This document shows, in pieces, positions 1 through 4,606 of a stretch of 5,124 bases of DNA. The first letter of the stretch is position 1, and each line of letters starts with the position of its first letter. The notes below the pieces were generated by a model. It was not told the DNA's origin, did no database searches, and worked only from the letters and a program-made list of their open reading frames with translations. Position numbers and translations under genes: made by a program. This stretch comes from Myxococcales bacterium (lineage in GTDB: Bacteria > Myxococcota > Bradymonadia > UBA7976 > UBA1532), in NCBI GenBank assembly GCA_020430675.1, contig JAGQJJ010000358.1, positions 1 through 5,124 on the forward strand, given 5' to 3'.

Positions 1-381
1 CGAGATCTTGCGCGAGAGGTAGTAGAGCCACTTGCAGGTGGCCTTGTAGTAGCGATGCTCGGGGCCCGCTTGCACGACGCGGTCGAAGTAGCCGACCGAT
101 GCCTGGAAGAGACCCAGGCGATACAGCGTCTTGCCCAGCGTGTATTCGGCCTTCTGCTCGTACGGGCTGACCGCGACCTCGTTGCGCTGGACGAGGCGGT
201 AGAGGATGAGGCTCGCGCGCAAGAAGTCATCGTTCTTGTACGCCTTGAGCGCCTCTTCGAGCTCGGCCTGGGCCTCCTTGTCCTCTTCGACGCTGATCGG
301 TGCGAAAGTCATCGTGTCCTGAGCGACGGCGACGACCGGCAGGACGACCAGCAAGAGGAGGATCGGCAGGCGATGGCGCAT
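1..381 (-). CDS. Secreted tetratricopeptide-repeat protein, N-terminal part (runs off left edge)
   Basis: The first 127 codons of a minus-strand gene read without a stop to the window edge. Residues 1-20 form a clear Sec signal peptide: M-R-H-R, then a Leu/Val-rich core, then A-V-A before Q21-D22. No Cys follows, so I infer signal peptidase I cleavage and a soluble periplasmic or secreted protein. After a short linker with acidic residues, two helix-turn-helix units fit the TPR pattern: about residues 37-66 (ALKAYKNDDFLRASLILYRLV) and 74-106 (AEYTLGKTLYRLGLFQASVGYF, with small residues at the usual packing positions). TPR arrays are protein-binding scaffolds; the partner is unknown. The ATG is supported by a near-perfect AAGGAGG nine bases upstream and by the signal peptide beginning there. 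The gene is transcribed divergently from the Cys-rich lipoprotein. Secretion and TPR assignments are confident; function is not known, and the C-terminal part is missing. Confidence 0.85.
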   Translation of the reverse strand, partial: MRHRLPILLLLVVLPVVAVAQDTMTFAPISVEEDKEAQAELEEALKAYKNDDFLRASLILYRLVQRNEVAVSPYEQKAEYTLGKTLYRLGLFQASVGYFDRVVQAGPEHRYYKATCKWLYYLSRKIS

Positions 382-390
382 CAAAATGTC

Positions 391-397
391 CCTCCTT
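391..397 (-). promoter_or_regulatory. Strong Shine-Dalgarno for the TPR protein
   Basis: The minus strand reads AAGGAGG nine bases before the ATG at 381. It is the best ribosome binding site in the window and fixes the start of the secreted TPR protein. Confidence 0.8.
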
Positions 398-490
398 GAG
401 ACGCGGCCCTCGAAACCGCCAGGAGCGACGGCCCGCACTGACCGCAGACCGCCGCGGGATGCGGAGGCGGAAGACCGGGACACCTCAGAC

Positions 491-519
491 CTTATAAGGG
501 CGTGGGGCAGTGAACGCAA
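491..519 (-). promoter_or_regulatory. Candidate sigma70-type promoter of the TPR protein gene
   Basis: On the minus strand, TTGCGT (514-519) and TATAAG (491-496) are separated by exactly 17 bp. This is a good match to a housekeeping promoter in an AT-poor region. Transcription would begin near 484, giving a leader of about 100 nt before the ATG at 381. It is predicted from sequence only. Confidence 0.5.
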
Positions 520-631
520 AGGAATTCACGGCGATGCCCGGGCGCGCCGTGTGCTGCGTAGTCTTGCCGCGAATGGGGCTGGCCGCGTAGAGTAGGGGCC
601 GCAGATCGCGTTGCCGGTGTCGGCATCAGCG

Positions 632-659
632 TTGACAGGGGCCCGAGCCGCGCTACGAT
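632..659 (+). promoter_or_regulatory. Candidate sigma70-type promoter of the Cys-rich lipoprotein
   Basis: A perfect TTGACA (632-637) and TACGAT (654-659, four of six consensus bases) are separated by 16 bp. Transcription would begin near 666, leaving a leader of about 48 nt before the ATG at 714. This argues for the lipoprotein being an independent single-gene unit. It is predicted from sequence only. Confidence 0.6.
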
Positions 660-670
660 GGCGCGGTCGC

Positions 671-685
671 CTCGGCCTTGCCGAG
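671..685 (+). other. Stem-loop in the lipoprotein 5' leader
   Basis: CTCGGC-CTT-GCCGAG forms a perfect six-pair, GC-rich stem with a three-base loop. It begins about five bases after the predicted transcription start and ends 18 bases before the GAGG ribosome binding site. It could protect the 5' end of the mRNA or tune translation, but short GC stems arise easily at this base composition and no known RNA family is recognised. Confidence 0.35.
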
Positions 686-703
686 GGCCACGGAATCGAG
701 ACC

Positions 704-707
704 GAGG
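704..707 (+). promoter_or_regulatory. Shine-Dalgarno (GAGG) choosing the lipoprotein start
   Basis: GAGG lies six bases before the ATG at 714, a normal spacing. This favours 714 over the in-frame ATG at 708, which GAGG directly abuts, and over a far-upstream TTG at 678. Starting at 714 also gives a standard-length lipoprotein signal peptide. Confidence 0.5.
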
Positions 708-713
708 ATGTCC

Positions 714-1130
714 ATGCGCTTGACGATTTGCTCGATCGCTCTGCTGCTGGTGGCTGCGGGCGGGGTGCTGAGCGGCTGCGAGAACACTTTCGGCGAGCCG
801 TGCACGCTGCCCACCAGCGAAGAGTTTCGCCGGGCCTGCGACCCCGCGGCGTCGGAAGAAGAGAGCGACGACGAGAACCGGGTCCGCATGGACTCGAAGG
901 CGTCCTGCGCGGTCAAGAACTTCGCTGGCTGCGAGACGCGGATCTGCCTGGTCTATCGAGGCTCGGATTCGTATTGCAGCGAGCGGTGCGAGGCCGATGA
1001 GGACTGCCAGGGCAGCGCGGTCTGCCGGCCGCTGATCGGCGACAAGGATCTCGAGCCCGATATCTGCACGCCAAGCGGCAACTTCATCCCCGAGTGCTAC
1101 TGCGTCAAGAGCGGCGACGCCGCTCGGTGA
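714..1130 (+). CDS. Small Cys-rich lipoprotein of unknown function
   Basis: This gene encodes a 138-aa protein with a type II signal peptide: MR at the N-terminus, a hydrophobic core (residues 7-18) and the lipobox L19-S20-G21-C22. Cys22 should be lipidated. The residue after it is Glu rather than Asp, so outer-membrane placement is plausible, by inference. The mature part holds 12 more Cys (30, 42, 65, 73, 78, 88, 92, 98, 104, 118, 128, 130), an even number that fits six disulfides. A Ser/Glu/Asp-rich linker spans residues 47-54. Residues 88-104 read C-S-E-R-C, E-A-D-E-D-C, then C104, resembling the short Cys-rich motif (C-x3-C-x5-C-x5-C) common in myxobacterial surface lipoproteins. I recognise no enzyme family. 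It has its own promoter and converges on yraN. An ATG at 708 would add only M-S. Confidence 0.8.
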   Translation: MRLTICSIALLLVAAGGVLSGCENTFGEPCTLPTSEEFRRACDPAASEEESDDENRVRMDSKASCAVKNFAGCETRICLVYRGSDSYCSERCEADEDCQGSAVCRPLIGDKDLEPDICTPSGNFIPECYCVKSGDAAR

Positions 1131-1139
1131 TGCGGGCCT

Positions 1140-1188
1140 GCCCATGCCGGGTGGGCTGCTGAATTCCCTTTCGTTCCGTTCTGTTTCG
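1140..1188 (+). terminator. Possible terminator downstream of the lipoprotein gene
   Basis: GCCCA (1140-1144) and TGGGC (1152-1156) form a five-pair stem around a GC-rich loop, starting ten bases after the TGA. A T-rich stretch (1164-1187, interrupted by C and G) follows. It is not a classic hairpin plus U-run, since the T-rich part is set back and broken, so the call is tentative. It lies in the only gap where the plus-strand gene and the minus-strand operon meet. Confidence 0.35.
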
Positions 1189-1203
1189 CCGGCGCGCTGC
1201 CGG
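1189..1203 (-). terminator. Possible hairpin at the 3' end of the rpsP-yraN operon
   Basis: CCGGC and GCCGG pair around a five-base loop, eight bases beyond the yraN stop on the minus strand. On that strand an A-rich rather than U-rich stretch follows, so this does not fit an intrinsic terminator. It may be a 3'-end stabilising stem, or termination may be Rho-dependent. Confidence 0.25.
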
Positions 1204-1211
1204 TGCGCGGC

Positions 1212-1586
1212 TTAGTATGCCCATGGCGCCGTGAAGGCATTTTCGATGTGTTCGATCTGGGGCGGGCCATCGGGCACGAAGCGCACGCCGATGACATCGA
1301 AGCGCAGGTCGCGACGGGCGCCACGGCAGACGGCGAGATAGCGTTCGGCGGCGCGCGCGACGCGCTTTTGCTTGGCGGCGGAGACGGTGACCGTGGGGCT
1401 GCGCAGCCAGTCGGTGCTGGCGGAGCGCACTTCGACGATCACCAGCACGTCACCGCGGCGGGCGACGATGTCGAGTTCACCTTCGCGGCAACTCCAATTG
1501 CGGGCTTCAATCGCATGGCCGGTCGCGACCAGGTGGTCGACGGCGAGCTGTTCGGCCCGGTCGCCGCGGGCGCGCCGTTCAGTCAT
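1212..1586 (-). CDS. yraN: YraN family (UPF0102) nuclease-like protein
   Basis: The protein is 124 aa, the usual size for the family. It shows the family signature: an N-terminal helix G8-D-R-A-E-Q-L-A, then G36-E-L-D39, a beta strand, and V51-E52-V-R54. This gives the E-x-D ... E-x-K/R arrangement of the endonuclease-like (Holliday junction resolvase-like) fold. It ends with R-F-D-V-I-G-V and the typical I-E-H-I-E-N-A-F. Cellular role is unsettled; a nucleic-acid function is suggested by the fold. Arg54 stands where many nucleases have Lys, a substitution I believe is frequent in this family. I chose the ATG at 1586 because it opens the conserved region, overlaps the rnhB end by eight bases (ATGACTGA) and has GGAG eight bases upstream; a longer frame reaching 1694 is only rnhB read out of frame. 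The stop is TAA. It is the last gene of the operon, and following rnhB is its usual position. Confidence 0.92.
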   Translation of the reverse strand: MTERRARGDRAEQLAVDHLVATGHAIEARNWSCREGELDIVARRGDVLVIVEVRSASTDWLRSPTVTVSAAKQKRVARAAERYLAVCRGARRDLRFDVIGVRFVPDGPPQIEHIENAFTAPWAY

Positions 1587-2268
1587 TGGGCGGGCTCCAG
1601 CGGAAGGAGCGGCGATGCAGCGGGCACGGGCCGAGGCGGGCGAGGGCGGCGCGGTGGGCGCGGGTGCCATAGCCTTTGTGCACGGCGAAGCCATAACCGG
1701 GGTGGTCGCGTTCGGCGATGACCATCAAGCGGTCGCGCACCACCTTGGCGATGATGCTGGCGGCGGCGATGTGCCAGCTTCGGCCGTCGCCTTTGACCAG
1801 TGGGAGCTGGTCGCCGAGGTAGGCCGGGAGCGGAAGGTGGCCATCGACAAGCAGCAGGGCGGTGGGTCGGCCCAACCGGCGCGCGGCGATGGCGAGGGCA
1901 CGCCGCATCGCTTGTCGGGTCGCTTCGAGGATGTTGATGCGGTCGATCTCGGCCGGCGGCACGGCGACCACGGCGGTGGCCAGCGCCGCCTCGCGGATGG
2001 CGCGCGCCAGTCGCTCCCGCGCGACGGCCGACAGCGCCTTGCTGTCGTCGAGGTCGACCAGCGCCGCGGGCAGCTTGCCGTCGGGCAATACAACAGCGGC
2101 GGCGACCACCGGGCCGGCGAGCGGTCCACGGCCGGCTTCGTCGAGGCCGACCGCCGGCAGACGGCCGGTCTCGAGCAGCCAGGCTTCGACGGCGCCGATC
2201 GGGGCGTCGCGCGGCGGCGGGGCGCCGAACAGGCCAAGCTGGTCCGTCGCGGCGCGCGCGCGGGCCAC
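1579..2268 (-). CDS. rnhB: Ribonuclease HII
   Basis: This 229-aa RNase HII cuts RNA in RNA-DNA hybrids, including single ribonucleotides in DNA, and acts in the cytoplasm in ribonucleotide excision repair. Conserved blocks in order are G41-L-D-E-A-G-R-G-P-L-A-G-P, D75-S-K-A-L-S, I111-N-I-L-E-A, L140-V-D-G-H, K159-G-D, A168-A-A-S-I-I-A-K-V-V-R-D-R, and H198-K-G-Y-G-T. The four acidic catalytic residues are all present: D43, E44, D142 and D179. About 35 residues precede the catalytic domain and contain Q-L-G-L-F at 10-14, which resembles a sliding-clamp binding peptide. The GTG start lies two bases after the rplS stop with no good Shine-Dalgarno, so coupled re-initiation is likely. I see no better start before the conserved domain, but the extreme N-terminus is less certain than the rest. 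Confidence 0.96.
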   Translation of the reverse strand: MARARAATDQLGLFGAPPPRDAPIGAVEAWLLETGRLPAVGLDEAGRGPLAGPVVAAAVVLPDGKLPAALVDLDDSKALSAVARERLARAIREAALATAVVAVPPAEIDRINILEATRQAMRRALAIAARRLGRPTALLLVDGHLPLPAYLGDQLPLVKGDGRSWHIAAASIIAKVVRDRLMVIAERDHPGYGFAVHKGYGTRAHRAALARLGPCPLHRRSFRWSPPND

Positions 2269-2270
2269 CG

Positions 2271-2618
2271 TCAGTTCTGGCGGCGGGCCTTGATGCGGGC
2301 GGCCTTGCCGAAGCGCTCCCGCAGGTAGTAGATGCGCGCCTGGCGGACGCGGCCCTCGCGCACGACCTCGATGCTCTCGAGCATGGGGCTGTGCAGCGGG
2401 AAGATGCGCTCGACGCCGATGCCGTTGCTCACCTTGCGGACGGTGAAGGTGGAGCGGCTGCCGCCGTTGTGGCGGCGCAGGCAGATGCCCTCGAACGCCT
2501 GCACGCGCTCCTTGTCGCCTTCCTTGATGCGCACGTTGACCCGCACGGTGTCGCCGGCGCGGAAGGCGGGCAGGTCGCTGCGGAGGTACCGCTTCTCGAT
2601 GGCGGCCAATGCGTTCAT
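2271..2618 (-). CDS. rplS: 50S ribosomal protein L19
   Basis: The protein is 115 aa, exactly the normal length for bL19, which sits at the interface of the 50S and 30S subunits. Diagnostic blocks are present: L16[11 protein letters not shown], then Q40-A-F-E-G-I, then R55[15 protein letters not shown], the I72-F-P-L-H-S-P motif, and a basic tail ending around G104-K-A-A-R-I-K. The ATG at 2618 is preceded at nine bases by GAGGAG, which lies inside the last codons of trmD. The trmD stop is only three bases upstream. The gene is intact and shows no unusual features. Confidence 0.98.
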   Translation of the reverse strand: MNALAAIEKRYLRSDLPAFRAGDTVRVNVRIKEGDKERVQAFEGICLRRHNGGSRSTFTVRKVSNGIGVERIFPLHSPMLESIEVVREGRVRQARIYYLRERFGKAARIKARRQN

Positions 2619-2621
2619 GGG

Positions 2622-3359
2622 TCAGGTCTCCTCGCGGTTCGGGCTCGACCCCAGGTCGAGCAGCAATCGTTCTTCGGCGGGCGTCAGCGACGCCTTCTGC
2701 AAGAGGTCCGGTCGCAACCGGGCGGTGCGCCGCAGCGATTCACGGCGGCGCCATTCGCCGACCCGGCCGTGGTGGCCGCTGAGCAGCACCTCGGGGACCG
2801 GCCGACCCCGCCATTGCGCGGGGCGAGTATAGTGCGGGTGCTCCAACAGTCCATCGGTGTACGACTCGCTGCTGAGTGAATCGGCGTTGCCCAGCACCCC
2901 GGGCAAGAGACGCATCGTTGCGTCGAGCACCACAAGCGCGGCGAGCTCGCCGCCCGAGAGCACGTAGTCGCCGACGGAGAGGGCGTCATCGATGAAATCG
3001 TCGCGGATGCGCTGGTCGACGCCCTCGTAGCGACCGCACAGAAACAGCACCGAGTCGAGCTTCGCGTAGCGGTGAGCGTCGGCCTGCTCAAAGGGTCGGC
3101 CGCTCGGCGTCAGCAAGACGCGGGCGTCGACCGGACCGACCGATTCGATCGCGCGGGCGATGGGCTCGGGCTTCATCACCATGCCCGCGCCGCCACCGAA
3201 GGGTACATCGTCGACGGTGCGATGGCGGTCGTCGGTGAAGTCGCGAATGTCGACCGTCTCGACCTGCACCGCGCCGCGCTCGACAGCGCGCGCGAGGATG
3301 CCCTCGCCGGCGTAGGCCTGCACGATGCCGGGGAAGAGCGTGAGCACGACAAACCGCAT
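2622..3359 (-). CDS. trmD: tRNA (guanine-N1-)-methyltransferase TrmD
   Basis: TrmD is a 245-aa enzyme that transfers methyl from S-adenosylmethionine to N1 of G37 in tRNAs, preventing +1 frameshifts; it is usually essential. The sequence has the SPOUT trefoil-knot hallmarks: L7-T-L-F-P, D44-R-H-R-T-V-D-D, P53-F-G-G-G-A-G-M, G109-R-Y-E-G-V-D-Q-R, S128-V-G-D-Y-V-L-S-G-G-E-L, then D169-G-L-L-E-H-P-H-Y-T-R-P with the catalytic Asp at the expected position 169, and P189-E-V-L-L-S-G-H-H. The ATG at 3359 shares its A with the rimM stop (TGATG). A GTG one codon earlier (3362) would overlap rimM by four bases; I prefer the ATG because family members start M-R-F. A GAGGGGG tract lies ten bases upstream of the ATG. 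All key motifs are intact. Confidence 0.98.
   Translation of the reverse strand: MRFVVLTLFPGIVQAYAGEGILARAVERGAVQVETVDIRDFTDDRHRTVDDVPFGGGAGMVMKPEPIARAIESVGPVDARVLLTPSGRPFEQADAHRYAKLDSVLFLCGRYEGVDQRIRDDFIDDALSVGDYVLSGGELAALVVLDATMRLLPGVLGNADSLSSESYTDGLLEHPHYTRPAQWRGRPVPEVLLSGHHGRVGEWRRRESLRRTARLRPDLLQKASLTPAEERLLLDLGSSPNREET
2628..2633 (-). promoter_or_regulatory. Shine-Dalgarno of rplS embedded in the trmD 3' end
   Basis: GAGGAG on the minus strand encodes the two Glu codons near the trmD C-terminus and lies nine bases before the rplS ATG. It is one of the two clearest ribosome binding sites in the operon (with rpsP). This fits the need to make L19 in larger amounts than TrmD from the same transcript. 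Confidence 0.7.
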
Positions 3360-3877
3360 CACTCGGCGTCCCCCTCGTCGAGCAGGCCGGCGATGGGCTC
3401 GATCACGATCTCGCGGGCGTCGAAGTCCATGCGTTTGACGAAGGCTTCCACGTTGGGCACGAGGTGTTCGCGTTTGCCGTCGTCGATGACCAACAGGTCG
3501 TGCGGACCGCTGTTGAGCACGTCGATGACGCGCCCGATGGGCTGACCGTCGAGCCGACGCGCGGTGAGGCCGATCAGGTCGCAGGCGTAGACTTCGTCAT
3601 CAGCCAGCGGCGGGAAGGCCTCGCGCGGTTCGAACCAACGCTGGTGGTTGAGCCCGGCGGCCGCGTCGCGATCGTCGACCCCGACGAGGTGCACGACCGC
3701 GCCTTTGGCGTCGAAGCGCAGGGCGTCGATCTCGACCGAGCGCGCCCGATCAGGATCCGGGCCCACGGCGATGCGACGCCCGGCGGTCAGCAGCGCGCTG
3801 GCCGGGTTGTGCGGCCAGAACCGCACTTCTCCGCGGACGCCGTGCGGGCGCCCGAATCGGCCGAACTCGACCAGCAT
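3359..3877 (-). CDS. rimM: 16S rRNA processing protein RimM
   Basis: RimM is 172 aa here. It binds ribosomal protein S19 in the head of the 30S subunit and helps the final maturation of 16S rRNA. The N-terminal RimM barrel opens with G6-R-F-G-R-P-H-G-V-R-G-E-V, the family signature. A PRC-barrel domain covers about residues 95-167: E95-V-Y-A-C-D-L-I-G, then G115-R-V-I-D-V, G124-P-H-D-L-L-V-I, L139-V-P, F146-V and a closing G164-L-L. The ATG at 3877 follows the khpA stop by six bases. No strong Shine-Dalgarno is visible, so translation may be coupled to the gene upstream. The stop overlaps the trmD start by one base. Neighbours and length are as expected. Confidence 0.96.
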   Translation of the reverse strand: MLVEFGRFGRPHGVRGEVRFWPHNPASALLTAGRRIAVGPDPDRARSVEIDALRFDAKGAVVHLVGVDDRDAAAGLNHQRWFEPREAFPPLADDEVYACDLIGLTARRLDGQPIGRVIDVLNSGPHDLLVIDDGKREHLVPNVEAFVKRMDFDAREIVIEPIAGLLDEGDAE

Positions 3878-3883
3878 GGCACG

Positions 3884-4108
3884 TCAGTCTGCGACTTCGA
3901 TGGCCGGCGCCGCGCCGGGCGACGCGGCGGCGAGCACCGTCTCGATGGCCCGGATCGTCTTGCCCTGGCGACCGATGATGGTGCCGCGATCGGCCTCGGC
4001 GACGCTGACGCGCAACACGGGGTCGCCGCGCCGATCGCCTTCGGTGATCTGGACGGCGTCGGGGTCATCGACCAGGGATTCGACGATGAACGCGAGCAGC
4101 GATTGCAT
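3884..4108 (-). CDS. khpA: KH-domain RNA-binding protein KhpA (YlqC family)
   Basis: A 74-aa protein consisting of a single KH domain. The GXXG loop that grips single-stranded RNA is G46-R-Q-G49, set in the family context A39-D-R-G-T-I-I-G-R-Q-G-K-T-I-R-A-I. The N-terminus (L4-L-A-F-I-V-E-S-L-V-D-D-P-D) and the closing I70-E-V match the YlqC/KhpA family. In some Gram-positives KhpA pairs with KhpB to control cell division and elongation; the role in Gram-negatives is poorly known, and its target here cannot be inferred. I chose the ATG at 4108 because it begins the conserved domain five bases after the rpsP stop; an upstream in-frame start at 4207 would only add rpsP sequence read in another frame. 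It lies between rpsP and rimM, the usual place. Confidence 0.92.
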   Translation of the reverse strand: MQSLLAFIVESLVDDPDAVQITEGDRRGDPVLRVSVAEADRGTIIGRQGKTIRAIETVLAAASPGAAPAIEVAD

Positions 4109-4113
4109 CGAGG

Positions 4114-4380
4114 TCAGCTCGCGGCTTCGGCGGAGGCCTGGGTACGGCGGTGGCGCCGGATGAGGCTCGCGACCGTGTCGCTGGGCTTGGCGCCGACCGA
4201 GAGCCAATGCTCAAGGCGGTCAGCGGTGATGCGAAGCTCGACCGGATCCTTCATCGGATCGTAGGTGCCGAGCTGCTCGATGAAGCGGCCGTCCCGCTTC
4301 GCGCGCGAGTCGGCGGCGACGATGCGGTAGAACGGGCGCTTCTTCGCGCCGAACCGCTGCAGCCTGATGTGAACCGCCAT
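4114..4380 (-). CDS. rpsP: 30S ribosomal protein S16
   Basis: This 88-aa protein matches bS16, which binds 16S rRNA early in 30S assembly. The N-terminus [20 protein letters not shown] is the family hallmark, followed by V21-A-A-D-S-R, R29[13 protein letters not shown], and helix residues 53-60 before V62-G-A-K-P-S-D-T-V, all standard. The short tail (about residues 80-88) is variable in the family. The ATG at 4380 has AGGAG ten bases upstream. It is the first gene of the operon, with a likely promoter about 60-90 bases upstream. In many related genomes ffh precedes rpsP; here the upstream same-strand gene is a sulfatase-like protein. Confidence 0.98.
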   Translation of the reverse strand: MAVHIRLQRFGAKKRPFYRIVAADSRAKRDGRFIEQLGTYDPMKDPVELRITADRLEHWLSVGAKPSDTVASLIRRHRRTQASAEAAS

Positions 4381-4390
4381 GGACTGGCTT

Positions 4391-4395
4391 CTCCT
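4391..4395 (-). promoter_or_regulatory. Shine-Dalgarno of rpsP
   Basis: AGGAG on the minus strand lies ten bases before the rpsP ATG at 4380. It is one of the two strong sites of the operon, the other being at rplS, both ahead of ribosomal protein genes. Confidence 0.7.
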
Positions 4396-4413
4396 GCAGA
4401 TTTGCGTGGACTC

Positions 4414-4431
4414 GACCCGCCTGGGCGGATC
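4414..4431 (-). other. Stem-loop in the rpsP operon 5' leader
   Basis: On the minus strand GATCCGC and GCGGGTC pair around CCAG (seven pairs including one G-U). The stem begins about six bases after the predicted transcription start and ends 18 bases before AGGAG. It could stabilise the leader or take part in ribosomal-protein feedback, but it matches no leader motif I know, and GC-rich sequence makes such stems common. Confidence 0.35.
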
Positions 4432-4443
4432 GGAAGCCTCGGG

Positions 4444-4472
4444 AGGCTAGTGATGTCGCCCTTCGATGTCAA
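4444..4472 (-). promoter_or_regulatory. Promoter of the rpsP-khpA-rimM-trmD-rplS-rnhB-yraN operon
   Basis: On the minus strand a perfect TTGACA (4467-4472) is followed after exactly 17 bp by TAGCCT (4444-4449). Transcription should begin near 4437, giving a leader of about 57 nt. It is well placed between the sulfatase-like gene and rpsP, with no other gene between it and rpsP. A GCCTC/GAGGC dyad (4436-4447) overlaps the -10 and start region. Confidence 0.65.
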
Positions 4473-4479
4473 GCGTGGA

Positions 4480-4493
4480 TGCGATCGATCGCA
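4480..4493. repeat. 14-bp perfect palindrome upstream of the rpsP promoter
   Basis: TGCGATCGATCGCA is fully self-complementary and ends seven bases upstream of the -35 box. It is centred about 50 bases before the predicted transcription start, where activators commonly bind. Its role is an inference from position and symmetry. Confidence 0.4.
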
Positions 4494-4546
4494 ACGCGAG
4501 CAGAACCCGAGGGCGTAGCAGCGCTGCGCCGAGCGGTGAGGAACGC

Positions 4547-4593
4547 CGCCGATTGCGGCGCATCGCCTGGCGCAGCAGGGGGGACTTCCCCTG
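4547..4593 (-). terminator. Hairpins that may end the sulfatase-like transcript
   Basis: Two stems lie downstream of the sulfatase-like stop on the minus strand. The first, CAGGGG/CCCCTG (4576-4593), has six pairs and a six-base loop, starting 13 bases after the stop. The second, CGCCG/CGGCG (4547-4560), has five pairs, a CAAT loop and a weak pyrimidine-rich follow-up. Neither has a real U-run, so read-through into the rpsP operon is possible. Confidence 0.3.
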
Positions 4594-4606
4594 GGGCTGC
4601 GAGGGC

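Larger units (their letters stand above)
382..713. other. Divergent intergenic region between TPR and lipoprotein genes
   Basis: This 332-bp gap separates two divergently transcribed envelope genes. It contains one candidate promoter per direction (491-519 minus, 632-659 plus). Between the two -35 boxes lie about 110 bp with no convincing coding potential. That stretch includes an inverted repeat, CACGGCG (527-533) and CGCCGTG (545-551), overlapping a GCCCGGGC palindrome (536-543). I see no tRNA (no TTCGANNC T-loop within a cloverleaf), no recognisable riboswitch and no repeat family. Reading frames crossing it are antisense or out of frame and lack protein-like composition. Confidence 0.7.

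Noticed and set aside
586..660. A possible tRNA in the GC-rich divergent intergenic region
   Set aside because: There is no matching acceptor stem and no TTCGANNC T-loop, and a clear promoter lies within the segment.
492..1145. A 217-codon minus-strand open frame opposite the lipoprotein
   Set aside because: The plus strand has a signal peptide, lipobox, promoter and ribosome binding site. The antisense product is Ala/Arg-rich without a recognisable domain.
1587..1694. An N-terminal extension of YraN up to 1694
   Set aside because: The extra 36 residues are rnhB coding sequence in another frame (Ala/Pro-rich). The ATG at 1586 begins the conserved family region and has a GGAG upstream.
1372..2328. 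A 318-codon plus-strand open frame opposite rnhB and yraN
   Set aside because: It is fully antisense to two well-conserved genes. Its product is Gly/Ala/Arg/Asp-rich with no motif, a typical artefact of high GC. The minus-strand genes carry all catalytic signatures.
4109..4207. An N-terminal extension of KhpA up to 4207
   Set aside because: It would overlap rpsP by about 90 bases, and the extra residues do not resemble the KhpA family, which starts at the conserved L-L-A-F-I-V-E-S-L-V segment.
3464..4264. A 266-codon plus-strand open frame opposite rimM, khpA and rpsP
   Set aside because: It is antisense to three conserved genes, low-complexity in composition and matches no family.
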